Of a stretch of DNA of 64,000 bases, positions 8,567-16,970 are shown piece by piece. The notes under the pieces were generated by a model that saw only the letters and a list, made by a program, of their open reading frames with translations, was not told the DNA's origin and made no database searches. Source of the DNA: Pseudomonas putida (GTDB lineage Bacteria; Pseudomonadota; Gammaproteobacteria; Pseudomonadales; Pseudomonadaceae); the NCBI RefSeq assembly GCF_028682635.1, contig NZ_JANHLK010000003.1, positions 62,001 to 126,000 on the forward strand, in the 5' to 3' direction. The position numbers and the translations under genes are program-made. How positions within the stretch are numbered: the stretch's first letter is position 1; each line of letters begins with the position of its first letter.

Positions 8567-8664
8567 CCTTCGCTGGCAAGCCAGCTCCTACAGGGTTCTG
8601 CGGTGAAAACAGGATTGTGATTCACCACAAACCTTGTAGGAGCTGGCTTGCCAGCGAAGAGGCC
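8567..8664. repeat. REP doublet (REPIN)
   Basis: Inverted pair of the 'ggagctggcttgccagcgaa' arm between the convergent EVE and FliL-like genes. The same subtype occurs at 33448 and 61012. Confidence 0.85.
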
Positions 8665-8683
8665 GGTAAAGGCGCTGCAAAAC

Positions 8684-9088
8684 TTATTGGATGATCAGGT
8701 TGTTGAACAACAAATCCTCAACCACCGGCTTGCCCGTTTCATCATTCATGATCTGCTGGGTTTGCTTCAAGGCTTCCTGACGCAGCTTTTCCTTGGCCTC
8801 GACATTGTTCATCGTCTCGCTGGACTGCTGGGCAAACAACGCCACCAGTTGATTGCGAATCAGCGGCTCGTTGGCCTTCACCGCCTTGGTGGCCTCGTCC
8901 CCCGTCACACGCAAGGCCACATCGGCCTTGTAGACCTTGAGCTTGGGCGTGCCATCCAACCCGTAGTTGCCCACGAACGGCGGGCTCAAGGTGACGTAAT
9001 TGACCTTCGGCGCCACCTCTTCCTTTTCCTCGGCCACCGCTGCCACAGGTAGGGACAGGGCCAGCAACAACATGATCCACGCTTTCAC
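8684..9088 (-). CDS. FliL-like exported protein
   Basis: 134-residue protein resembling the flagellar basal body-associated FliL family. It has an N-terminal hydrophobic segment (WIMLLLALSLPVAAVA, about residues 4-19) that looks like a cleavable signal. The domain then begins VNYVTLSPPFVGNYG, typical of FliL paralogues outside flagellar operons. I chose a GTG start (9086-9088) because AAGGAG sits 6 bases upstream; the longer frame lacks a ribosome site. No flagellar genes are nearby, so this is probably a FliL paralogue of unknown function. Confidence 0.8.
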   Translation of the reverse strand: MKAWIMLLLALSLPVAAVAEEKEEVAPKVNYVTLSPPFVGNYGLDGTPKLKVYKADVALRVTGDEATKAVKANEPLIRNQLVALFAQQSSETMNNVEAKEKLRQEALKQTQQIMNDETGKPVVEDLLFNNLIIQ

Positions 9089-9238
9089 AATTCGCTCCTT
9101 ATCCGGTTTGCGGCCCAGCATAACCACCCGCCACGCCAACACAAGCTTATGGCTGACTATCAGGCCCGGGCATGCTCGTTGACCCGTCGACTCACACACC
9201 TACACTTATCGGCCATCACTCCAAAAGGAATAGCCCTG

Positions 9239-10216
9239 ATGAAAGCCGTGCTGTGCAAAGCCTTCGGTCCTGCCGAATCGCTGGTGCTGGAAGACGTCGC
9301 CAGTCCTGTCGCGAAGAAGAACGAAATCCTGCTGGAGGTACACGCCGCCGGGGTGAACTTCCCCGACACGCTGATCATCGAGGGCAAGTACCAGTTCAAG
9401 CCGCCCTTCCCTTTTTCCCCGGGCGGTGAAGCCGCAGGCATCGTCAGCGAAGTGGGCGAAAAGGTCAGCCACCTGAAAGTCGGCGACCGGGTCATGGCCC
9501 TGACCGGCTGGGGCAGTTTTGCCGAACAGGTCGCAGTGCCCGGCTACAACGTATTGCCGATCCCGCCCTCCATGGACTTCAACACCGCCGCCGCCTTCAG
9601 CATGACCTACGGCACCTCGATGCACGCCCTCAAGCAACGCGGCAACCTGCAACCCGGCGAAACCCTGCTGGTACTGGGCGCCTCCGGCGGTGTCGGCCTG
9701 GCGGCAGTGGAAATCGGCAAGGCCATGGGCGCCCGGGTGATCGCCGCGGCCAGCAGCGCGGAAAAACTCGCCGTGGCCAAGGCTGCGGGCGCCGATGAAC
9801 TGATTAACTACAGCGAAACCAGCCTCAAGGACGAAATCAAGCGCCTGACCGACGGCCAGGGCGCCGACGTGATCTACGACCCGGTGGGTGGCGACCTGTT
9901 CGACCAGGCCATCCGCGCCATCGCCTGGAACGGCCGCCTGCTAGTGGTCGGTTTCGCCAGCGGACGCATCCCCGAACTGCCGGTGAACCTGGCACTGCTA
10001 AAGGGTGCAGCGGTATTGGGCGTATTCTGGGGCTCGTTTGCCCAGCGCCAGCCCCAGGACAACGCCGCGAACTTCCAGCAATTGTTTGGCTGGTTTGCAG
10101 AGGGCAAGTTGAAGCCGCTGGTGTCGCAGGTGTATCCGTTGAGCAATGCGGCGCAGGCCATCAATGATCTTGGCCAGCGCAAGGCGGTCGGGAAGGTGGT
10201 GGTGCAGGTTCGCTGA
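9239..10216 (+). CDS. NADPH:quinone oxidoreductase family protein (zinc-independent MDR)
   Basis: 325-residue medium-chain dehydrogenase/reductase of the quinone oxidoreductase type. It has the N-terminal GroES-like domain (AAGVNFPDTLIIEGKY near residues 36-51), the Rossmann motif GASGGVGLAAVEIGKAMG (about 143-160), and a C-terminal segment AQRQPQDNAANFQQL common in this subgroup. The Cys/His zinc ligands of alcohol dehydrogenases are absent. The start MKAVLCKAFGP follows aaaggaatagccctg; 30 upstream codons were trimmed. The physiological substrate is not predictable. It marks the left border of the AT-rich operon. Confidence 0.9.
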   Translation: MKAVLCKAFGPAESLVLEDVASPVAKKNEILLEVHAAGVNFPDTLIIEGKYQFKPPFPFSPGGEAAGIVSEVGEKVSHLKVGDRVMALTGWGSFAEQVAVPGYNVLPIPPSMDFNTAAAFSMTYGTSMHALKQRGNLQPGETLLVLGASGGVGLAAVEIGKAMGARVIAAASSAEKLAVAKAAGADELINYSETSLKDEIKRLTDGQGADVIYDPVGGDLFDQAIRAIAWNGRLLVVGFASGRIPELPVNLALLKGAAVLGVFWGSFAQRQPQDNAANFQQLFGWFAEGKLKPLVSQVYPLSNAAQAINDLGQRKAVGKVVVQVR

Positions 10217-10227
10217 TTTTCAATGGC

Positions 10228-10258
10228 AAAAAGGCTAGAACAACTCTGTAGTTGTTCT
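10228..10258 (-). terminator. Putative terminator of the three-gene AT-rich operon
   Basis: Perfect 9-bp stem AGAACAACT/AGTTGTTCT (10237-10245 with 10250-10258). On the minus strand it is followed by agcc and five T. It lies about 60 bases beyond the MFS stop codon. The spacer between stem and T run makes it less than ideal. Confidence 0.5.
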
Positions 10259-10319
10259 GGCCAGTCGGACAATGTGAAAATAACCAAATTACGCCATTAT
10301 GTGCAATGTGCGGCGCACC

Positions 10320-11504
10320 TTAATGTAGTTTGAGTTCGCGAGACGGGTCATATATCAGCTGGGAACTGTTGACTCCTGATGTCTTATAGAAAGCGATCCA
10401 AACAGCACATCCTACCGCCCCAGACACCGCAGGCAATAACCAGGCGAACCCAACGTATTTCTCCAACACAATTCCTGATGCAGCAGAAAAAATAGCAATA
10501 CCGATGCCGTGAGCCACCGCTAAATATAAAGATATGGCCGTCGCAGAATAGCGCTCAGCGAAAAAGCGTCGGATCGACATCACGAAAGCAACATGTGGAA
10601 TTGAAAATGTTACGCCTTGCAGCACAAATGACAGTACAGCTTGAATCACACCGGGATTGTACCAAAGTAACAAAGCTCTAATAGCAAAACACATCGCCAC
10701 AATTGGTATGATAATTACGTAGTGTCTTGACGCAAAGACATTTGAGTAGCGAAAAACAAAGGCCTCAGCGATGAAACCCATAGTCCAGGCAAGCAAAATT
10801 TGCGAATTGGTCAAGCCCATCCTTTCTAGCCAAGGCGTGCCAATCGAATAGTAGGTGCCTTGTGCACCAATGATGAACGCCGTGGCTGCAAACATAAAAA
10901 ATGCGCTACGCTTTGGAATATTCGGCTTTAATGATGATACCGCAAACTCTACTGGATGAATTTCTTCTTTTGACATCAATATAATAACAACACTAAAAGA
11001 CAGCGTAGAGAATGTTAATATCCAGATAAATATCAGGTCGGGTGCCAAATCAAGAGCACTTAACCCAGCCAGCGTGGCTGTCCCCACGGCGACCGATAAC
11101 GAGCCTGCGAATCGGACCCGGCCATAGCCACCCTCAGCCCCCCGAATCGTACTCGCGGCACTCTCTAATAAACTTTGAAAAAAATTTCGCGACATCATTA
11201 AAATGCAAAAACCAACAGCGAGTAAAACTCTGTATTGGCTAAAGAACACTACAAAAGCACACACTACCGCCAGCAATGAAAATGAAACATTGAAAACATG
11301 CTTTGAATGCGCGCGATCAGCAAAAAAAGTAATTACTGGGTTAACAATAATCTTGATTACAAAGGTGCTGGCGACGACCCAGCCAGCTACACTATACGAG
11401 AACCCAGAGTTAACCAAAAATTGAGAAAGGTAACTTTTTAATAATCCAGATGGAAAATAAAAAATGACATAACTCAGAACCACCAGACCTATAGACTGCT
11501 TCAT
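10320..11504 (-). CDS. MFS transporter, HcaT/nucleoside-permease-like
   Basis: 394-residue polytopic membrane protein with about 12 hydrophobic segments. The N-terminal half looks like MFS_1-like/LacY-HcaT transporters: the helix 2-3 loop carries FADRAHSKH (residues 61-69), a degenerate form of the DRxGRR motif. It is the last gene of a three-gene operon; its ATG overlaps the kinase stop by 4 bases. The DNA is clearly AT-rich compared with flanking core genes, pointing to transfer. It could import the substrate or export the product of the oxygenase/kinase pair; sequence alone does not decide direction. Confidence 0.85.
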   Translation of the reverse strand: MKQSIGLVVLSYVIFYFPSGLLKSYLSQFLVNSGFSYSVAGWVVASTFVIKIIVNPVITFFADRAHSKHVFNVSFSLLAVVCAFVVFFSQYRVLLAVGFCILMMSRNFFQSLLESAASTIRGAEGGYGRVRFAGSLSVAVGTATLAGLSALDLAPDLIFIWILTFSTLSFSVVIILMSKEEIHPVEFAVSSLKPNIPKRSAFFMFAATAFIIGAQGTYYSIGTPWLERMGLTNSQILLAWTMGFIAEAFVFRYSNVFASRHYVIIIPIVAMCFAIRALLLWYNPGVIQAVLSFVLQGVTFSIPHVAFVMSIRRFFAERYSATAISLYLAVAHGIGIAIFSAASGIVLEKYVGFAWLLPAVSGAVGCAVWIAFYKTSGVNSSQLIYDPSRELKLH

Positions 11505-12466
11505 AAGTAGCTTATGAACTCATCGGTGCACCACGCTTCAATTTTGGCTCTTGTATCACCATCCAAGTGCCCTGTCCAAACGTGACGAGACGGTCCTTTC
11601 AAACGATACAATACTTGAAAACAAAGGTGACGTCTAAAGCGTGTATATTTCTCAATATTGGACAAGTCAGTTTCATAGCAGCTCCAAAGCAAATTGATTA
11701 GGGCCTCGACTGATTCATTGACAACGAAACTGGCAATGACTATTTCTGAGATTAGATAGGCAGCATCGTGCGAACCACATCCGACTTGAGCTTGTTCAAA
11801 ATCAATTATTGCAATACGCCCGTCGGCACAAATTATAATGTTCCGACTATTCAAATCTCCGTGCAATACAGATTCTTGATTTTTCAAATGCTGATCTAGA
11901 AACAAATTTGCGGCAGCAAGCTTGTTATCGGGCAAAAACTCAAATAGCTTCCTGTACTGAAGGGTCGCTTTGTAACACTTAAAAGCTTCACTGTTAGCAC
12001 TTACAGATAGCACCTTGAATTTACTCGATGCATGCAAGGACGTTAGCCATATTAAAACTTGTGAAATCTGTTCAACCGCAAAATGAAATTTATCTCTATT
12101 CAACAGGTACTCATATAAATCACTCCCCTTGGCACCCTCCATTGCAATTGCTCTGTTGTCGGGATCCACAGCCATCAATCGAGGGACGTAAACGTTACCG
12201 CTCACTATTTCTTGAGCATGTTCATGTAGACTAACAGCAACTTCATAGCGCTGAAGAGAAGTGGTTGGCAGAGGTGGGAATCCTGCAGTTTTTGCTTCAT
12301 CTGCAAATGACTTTATATAAATAAGTTCATCTGCCCTGATCACTCGATGGACGTCGTTGAATAAGCCTCCTGTAACCTCATAAGCAATATCATCAAATGT
12401 CAGGCTTAGAGCGTCGTATAGTTTTTGGTGGCGAGGAATCATTTTTATATCCTTTTTTTGGCTCAT
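11501..12466 (-). CDS. Aminoglycoside phosphotransferase (APH)/choline kinase-fold protein
   Basis: 321-residue small-molecule kinase. Recognisable elements are the Gly-rich strand-turn GGLFNDVHRV (33-42), the ATP lysine in IYIKSF (Lys52), the helix-C glutamate candidate in RYEVAV (Glu75), the catalytic loop HGDLNSRN (202-209, Asp204 as base, Asn209) and the metal site IDFEQA (Asp222). All catalytic residues are intact. It overlaps both neighbours by 4 bases (ATGA), so it is translationally coupled to the oxygenase and the MFS gene. It may phosphorylate the operon's small-molecule substrate, product or a cofactor, or confer self-protection as antibiotic-cluster kinases do. The choice between these is inference. 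Confidence 0.85.
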   Translation of the reverse strand: MSQKKDIKMIPRHQKLYDALSLTFDDIAYEVTGGLFNDVHRVIRADELIYIKSFADEAKTAGFPPLPTTSLQRYEVAVSLHEHAQEIVSGNVYVPRLMAVDPDNRAIAMEGAKGSDLYEYLLNRDKFHFAVEQISQVLIWLTSLHASSKFKVLSVSANSEAFKCYKATLQYRKLFEFLPDNKLAAANLFLDQHLKNQESVLHGDLNSRNIIICADGRIAIIDFEQAQVGCGSHDAAYLISEIVIASFVVNESVEALINLLWSCYETDLSNIEKYTRFRRHLCFQVLYRLKGPSRHVWTGHLDGDTRAKIEAWCTDEFISYL

Positions 12467-13458
12467 CCCGCAATGATACGCTTTTTACCTGGAATTACAT
12501 GCCTTGCATGTTGATCCAAATTGTTTACATTGACAGTTTTCATTAGCCAACGATTTCTTAACTCTTGTGGATTACTGATTAATCTCACCTCTTTGTTGTG
12601 AACACATTCATTGTTGGCCGACCCTATGAAAACTCCCGGAAGGACGTAAATTGGAGTCTTTACGCTATGCAGAGTTCTATTGAGAACTTCAATCGCACCA
12701 CGAGCCCGCTCAGTAGTACCAACTGTACGGCGTTCAAAATAACGAATATCGTAATCGGTAGCGCCACCAAGAACAGGATGATCTGGAGCACTACCCATTT
12801 TTAGATTCCCCGAGATTGTAGTCAGGTCATCAAAGGGAGTATTGAATTCGGACTCCCTAAGCAAGGCTTTTATACTTTCAGGCAAATCCGCAAGAATCTT
12901 TTTATTGGAAGCGAAGCAAGTGTAAACCTCATTTTCCTCGCACCCTCGCAATCCTATAATATTCACCCAGTCTGGCCTAACGTAATGATTAGCCAGATCC
13001 TTATGAAAATATATATCATTTAGAGCCTTTTGTGACTGAGTTTCACAAAGACTTTCCATAGGATGGATATCCTGAAAAACATCACCGTCATTGACATTAA
13101 CGTAGCCAATCGGCTCCTGCGACATCAATTTAGCGTAGATCAGTAAAAACCCTTCAGCAACATAAGAACGTTTCTTTATTCGCTTGTCGATAACCGGTGA
13201 TTTGAAGTCCAAATACGGTAGATGGGGGTCTATAGGGCAATTATGGATAAAAATGTAGGGATTGGCGAACGTATCCACATTCTTTCGGGCTTCGCAAAGT
13301 CTGACCAGTTCGGCGGGAACCTTACCTCTATTTATGACATCGTCAACTTCTTCTTCGAAGCACTCGTAATCACTGTAGGGGTTATTTTTTAGTTTTAGCA
13401 AAATTTCTTGAAGATAAATCCTATCCTTTTCTTTGAAAGTAAGGTCTACGCTGATCAT
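12463..13458 (-). CDS. Fe(II)/2-oxoglutarate-dependent oxygenase, clavaminate synthase/AsnO-VioC-like
   Basis: 331-residue protein not obvious at first sight. The stretch YFHKDLANHYVRPDW (150-164) fits the proximal HxD/E motif and following region of amino-acid hydroxylases such as AsnO and VioC (consensus HtE.aFh..rPd). ANNECVHNKEVR (281-292) supplies the distal His287, and RNRWLMKTV (301-309) matches the RWL segment with the 2-oxoglutarate-binding arginine 14-16 residues later. The proposed triad is His152, Asp154, His287, with Arg301 or Arg303. AsnO and VioC relatives use Glu where this has Asp. Length fits the family. AGGAGA lies 6 bases before the chosen ATG. It is the first gene of the AT-rich operon. 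The substrate is unknown; a free amino acid or a derivative is the best guess. Confidence 0.7.
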   Translation of the reverse strand: MISVDLTFKEKDRIYLQEILLKLKNNPYSDYECFEEEVDDVINRGKVPAELVRLCEARKNVDTFANPYIFIHNCPIDPHLPYLDFKSPVIDKRIKKRSYVAEGFLLIYAKLMSQEPIGYVNVNDGDVFQDIHPMESLCETQSQKALNDIYFHKDLANHYVRPDWVNIIGLRGCEENEVYTCFASNKKILADLPESIKALLRESEFNTPFDDLTTISGNLKMGSAPDHPVLGGATDYDIRYFERRTVGTTERARGAIEVLNRTLHSVKTPIYVLPGVFIGSANNECVHNKEVRLISNPQELRNRWLMKTVNVNNLDQHARHVIPGKKRIIAG

Positions 13459-13864
13459 ATGCGCTCTCCTGAACAGTATTGTCCGAAACAACCCGAAAGC
13501 CTGTATCCCGCAAGAAAATCAGAATCTCTAGTTTGCGTGCCGCTTAAACACTCAGAATCAAACCACTCACTATCTTTCCGTATCGGAAACTATTGAGCAC
13601 GACCGAGCAAAACACGACCTTGCGGAATATGTAGGCATCTGGCTGCATAGCGTTACTGCAGCAAACCTATTTCGAGGACATACAACACGTCAAGAGCTCA
13701 TGAGATTTTCAGAAGTTACTTACACTTACAATCCTTGGTCGAGGTAGGACTATTCCTGAAAATTTGTAAGAACATTCCTGTAGACAAACTTTCCTACCCC
13801 CCCTCCATGCCATATTTCGGGGCATGTAGCGCAAGGCACCTGTTTAAACCAAAGCGCGATGCGC
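13459..13864. other. Intergenic region upstream of the AT-rich operon
   Basis: About 400 bases between the oxygenase start and the TonB-domain gene terminator. It contains the palindrome at 13575-13589 and no convincing gene. Open frames here (for example 13735-14010 on the plus strand) have no family resemblance and overlap the TonB-domain gene. No tRNA, integrase or transposase remnant was seen. It probably holds the promoter of the operon. Confidence 0.6.
13575..13589. promoter_or_regulatory. Perfect palindrome upstream of the oxygenase operon, possible operator
   Basis: TTTCCG-TAT-CGGAAA is a perfect 6+3+6 inverted repeat centred about 124 bases before the oxygenase start codon. The size suits a dimeric helix-turn-helix regulator. 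No regulator gene is encoded beside it. Confidence 0.45.
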
Positions 13865-13895
13865 AAAAAGAGCGCGGTCAGATAGCAGCGCGCTC
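13865..13895 (-). terminator. Rho-independent terminator of the TonB-domain gene
   Basis: Stem GAGCGCG/CGCGCTC (13870-13876 with 13889-13895). Read on the minus strand it is followed by TTTTT, and it begins 5 bases after the stop codon of the TonB-domain gene. Confidence 0.7.
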
Positions 13896-13899
13896 ATTT

Positions 13900-14514
13900 T
13901 CAGAGCAACTGTCGAATATCCTTCGGCAAATACCGCACGTACCTGGAAACAGGGTTGTTCTGGCATTCCCTGACGATGATTGGCACCTTGCGGTTCATCT
14001 GGGCAATTAGTTCAAGGCGCCTTTCGTTCGACAACATGGCTTTGGAAAACGCTTTCGTCAGATAAGCACGGGTGTGGTAGAACGCCGCGGAATCTGTCCA
14101 CCTGTGTTCTGGCGTATCGGCAAGCGCGTTATTGAGATCGCGACATCTCAGTTCGTTGAGCCACTTGTTGGAATCGATCGATATATCCCAATCATATCCA
14201 AACACCATCGGCGCAATCATGTCCTGCTCCGCAGGTTTACCGCCTTCGACTGTCCAGGGCTTGAACCGCCACTGTGCTATCGCCTCCCTGGTCGCTTCGG
14301 CCAGATCCGGGTGATCGCTTTGCACAATCCTCACCTTGCTGACCGAACCATCGGCCTTGACCGTGAACCCGACCCGGACAGTACCGACGACCCCGGCCCT
14401 CTGCAGCGCCAGTGGATAGATCGGCTTGGGATTGTTCTCCGGTATCACAAAAAACTCTTCAGCCTGGATTTCACCCGATACCACCAGGATCAACATCAAC
14501 ACAAACCACCGCAT
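13900..14514 (-). CDS. Exported protein with TonB C-terminal domain
   Basis: 204 residues. A signal peptide (MRWFVLMLILVVSGEIQA, about 18 residues) is followed directly by a TonB-type domain: PKPIYPLALQRAGVVGTVRV (about 29-48) and the AIAQWRFKPW block (about 78-87) are typical. The last ~95 residues have no match I recognise. It lacks the usual TonB membrane anchor and proline-rich spacer, so it is probably periplasmic rather than a classical energy transducer. The start was placed at the ATG preceded by GGAGG at good spacing; the frame runs 59 codons further upstream. Confidence 0.8.
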   Translation of the reverse strand: MRWFVLMLILVVSGEIQAEEFFVIPENNPKPIYPLALQRAGVVGTVRVGFTVKADGSVSKVRIVQSDHPDLAEATREAIAQWRFKPWTVEGGKPAEQDMIAPMVFGYDWDISIDSNKWLNELRCRDLNNALADTPEHRWTDSAAFYHTRAYLTKAFSKAMLSNERRLELIAQMNRKVPIIVRECQNNPVSRYVRYLPKDIRQLL

Positions 14515-14833
14515 ACCTCCTCCCTCTTGATGCAAATGCCAGGCCCTGGCCGCAACAAAAAGGCTACAGACCGACGGCCTCAAGCTGAAGGTCGCGGCTT
14601 CCGGTAAAGGCGCAGGACATTTCCCAAAGGCCTGCCTTACACCCACCGCGTCAAAAAGGAATGCAGTAACAATTCCTACAACGCCCCGCATTTACACCTG
14701 AGCGACATGTTCATAAAGGAACGCTCGAATTCCAACATTTACGCTGTTTTGCCGATGCGAACCGATGCTATTTTCGGTAACGAAACTGTAACATTCGCAT
14801 CCGCAGTCAAAACAAGAAATTTGGAGCTCTTGA

Positions 14834-16183
14834 ATGTTTGCTTTCTTTCGTCCTGCCACGCATCAGGCTCCCCTGCCTGAAGAAAAAATAGACAGCACCT
14901 ACCGACGCCTGCGCTGGCAGATCTTCGCCGGTATCTTTATCGGTTACGCCGGTTACTACCTGCTGCGTAAAAACTTCTCCCTGGCCATGCCTTATCTGAT
15001 CGAAGAGGGCTACACCCGTGGAGAACTGGGGGTGGCGTTGTCGGCGATTGCCATCGCCTACGGCTTGTCCAAGTTCCTGATGGGCATCGTTTCCGACCGT
15101 TCCAACCCGCGTTACTTCCTGCCGTTCGGCCTGGTGGTGTCGGCGGCGGTGATGTTCACGTTCGGTTTTGCCCATTGGGCGACGTCCAGCGTGACCATCA
15201 TGTTCGTCCTGCTGTTCATCAATGGCTGGGCGCAGGGTATGGGCTGGCCGCCGAGCGGGCGGACCATGGTGCACTGGTGGTCGCAGAAGGAACGCGGTGG
15301 CGTGGTGTCCCTGTGGAACGTGGCGCACAACGTCGGTGGCGGTCTGATCGGCCCGCTGTTCCTGATCGGCATGGGCCTGTTCAACGACTGGCACGCGGCG
15401 TTTTATGTGCCGGCGGCGGTGGCCATGGCCGTGGCGGTGTTTGCCTTCATCACCATGCGCGACACCCCGCAATCGGTCGGCCTGCCACCGATCGAGAAGT
15501 ACAAGAACGATTACCCGGAAGGCTACGACGCCAGCCACGAAGAAGAATTCAGCGCCAAGGAAATCTTCGTCAAATACGTGCTGCGCAACAAAATGCTCTG
15601 GTACATCGCCCTGGCCAACGTCTTCGTCTACCTGCTGCGCTACGGCGTGCTGGACTGGGCGCCGACCTATCTCAAGGAAGCCAAGGGTTTCACCGTGGAC
15701 AAGACGTCCTGGGCATACTTCTTCTACGAGTGGGCCGGTATTCCTGGCACGCTGCTGTGCGGCTGGATGTCGGACAAGATCTTCCGTGGCAACCGTGGCC
15801 TGACCGGCATGGTGTTCATGGCATTGGTGACCGTGGCGACGCTGGTGTACTGGCTCAACCCGGCGGGTAACCCGACGGTTGACATGATTGCGCTGGTGTC
15901 CATCGGCTTCCTGATCTACGGGCCGGTGATGTTGATCGGTTTGCAGGCGCTGGAACTGGCACCGAAGAAAGCCGCCGGCACAGCCGCGGGCTTCACCGGT
16001 CTGTTCGGGTACCTGGGGGGATCGGTCGCGGCCAGTGCAGCGATGGGCTACACCGTGGACCATTTCGGCTGGGACGGCGGTTTCGTCTTGCTGATCGGTG
16101 CCTGCCTGCTGGCGATGGCCTTCCTTGCGCCGACGTTGTGGCACAAGCAGGTCGCCAGTCAGAGCCGCGAAGCACTCGCTTGA
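14834..16183 (+). CDS. glpT: Glycerol-3-phosphate transporter GlpT
   Basis: 449-residue MFS antiporter of the organophosphate:phosphate family, importing glycerol-3-phosphate in exchange for inorganic phosphate. The N-terminus [20 protein letters not shown] and the [20 protein letters not shown] segment (about residues 44-63) match GlpT, including the basic residue that helps bind phosphate; [13 protein letters not shown] is the central MFS loop. The ATG follows ggagctcttga. Its 3' end overlaps the convergent ChaC-like gene by 25 bases. GlpT is also the known entry route for fosfomycin in pseudomonads. Confidence 0.95.
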   Translation: MFAFFRPATHQAPLPEEKIDSTYRRLRWQIFAGIFIGYAGYYLLRKNFSLAMPYLIEEGYTRGELGVALSAIAIAYGLSKFLMGIVSDRSNPRYFLPFGLVVSAAVMFTFGFAHWATSSVTIMFVLLFINGWAQGMGWPPSGRTMVHWWSQKERGGVVSLWNVAHNVGGGLIGPLFLIGMGLFNDWHAAFYVPAAVAMAVAVFAFITMRDTPQSVGLPPIEKYKNDYPEGYDASHEEEFSAKEIFVKYVLRNKMLWYIALANVFVYLLRYGVLDWAPTYLKEAKGFTVDKTSWAYFFYEWAGIPGTLLCGWMSDKIFRGNRGLTGMVFMALVTVATLVYWLNPAGNPTVDMIALVSIGFLIYGPVMLIGLQALELAPKKAAGTAAGFTGLFGYLGGSVAASAAMGYTVDHFGWDGGFVLLIGACLLAMAFLAPTLWHKQVASQSREALA

Positions 16184-16827
16184 TCGTCCTTTGACTTGCA
16201 GCGCTTGAGCCGCGCCTCCAGATTACGGTCTGGCATGGCGTGGCTACGCAGGGCGTGGGCGGTCTGCTCGACATAATCGCGAGTGGTGCCGTAACGCCCG
16301 CAAGCGTTTTCGAACACGTGGCTCAGCACGTGATCCGGCAGGTTGCCAGCGTAGCTGGGCAGATGCCGCTCCAGAACGAATCCCAACGCCTGAACCTGGT
16401 TGCCGTCTTCAAGTCGGCAGTTGAGCCAGTGCGGGCGATAGGACGGGAATGGCATTTCTCTTTTCCACAGCGCATACAGCGAAGCGTCCAGTTGCTCTTC
16501 CGGCAAGCGGTAGGCGAACCCGCTGCAGGAGCCGCCGCGATCCAGGCCAAACACCAGGCCGGGCATTTCCGGCGTGCCGCGATGTTCGTGGGACCACAGG
16601 TACAAACCACGATGGTAGCCATGCACGCGACCGCGAACCCGCTCCACCGCCGTGCACTCCGGTCGCCAGATCAGTGAGCCGTAGGCGAACAGCCACACCG
16701 GGCCGCCCTTGTGGCGCGCCATGGTCGACTGCATCGAGCTGAGCAATTGTTCGTGCGTGAGCTGCGGCCCCAGATCGAGCCGCGGAGGGTAAGCCAGGTT
16801 CAAGATCGAAGATTCAATGGCGCTCAT
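16159..16827 (-). CDS. Gamma-glutamylcyclotransferase, ChaC-like
   Basis: 222-residue protein of the ChaC/GCG family, which cleaves glutathione (gamma-glutamyl group) to 5-oxoproline and Cys-Gly. The substrate-binding motif appears as [14 protein letters not shown] (about residues 43-56), followed by [18 protein letters not shown]. The [13 protein letters not shown] segment is characteristic of ChaC. The last residues are polar and overlap the glpT 3' end on the opposite strand. An AT-rich, palindrome-containing gap of over 300 bases lies upstream. Confidence 0.9.
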   Translation of the reverse strand: MSAIESSILNLAYPPRLDLGPQLTHEQLLSSMQSTMARHKGGPVWLFAYGSLIWRPECTAVERVRGRVHGYHRGLYLWSHEHRGTPEMPGLVFGLDRGGSCSGFAYRLPEEQLDASLYALWKREMPFPSYRPHWLNCRLEDGNQVQALGFVLERHLPSYAGNLPDHVLSHVFENACGRYGTTRDYVEQTAHALRSHAMPDRNLEARLKRCKSKDDQASASRL

Positions 16828-16920
16828 GGCGAATAGCGTTCAGCTCCCCGCGAGTTAAGAGTTACTTAATAGAACGCACCGCTGTAACAATAAGGCACAT
16901 ATGTTTTTCAAAGCAATTCA

Positions 16921-16934
16921 AGTGCCATGGCACT
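16921..16934. promoter_or_regulatory. Perfect 14-bp palindrome
   Basis: AGTGCCATGGCACT is a perfect inverted repeat about 94 bases upstream of the ChaC-like start codon. It may be a regulator site; no regulator is assigned. Confidence 0.35.
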
Positions 16935-16970
16935 GTTGTTAATTAATTACCTGAACACAATATAACCTAC

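Noticed and set aside
13735..14010. 91-codon plus-strand frame upstream of the accessory operon
   Set aside because: Overlaps the TonB-domain gene antisense, lacks a ribosome site and shows no family similarity.
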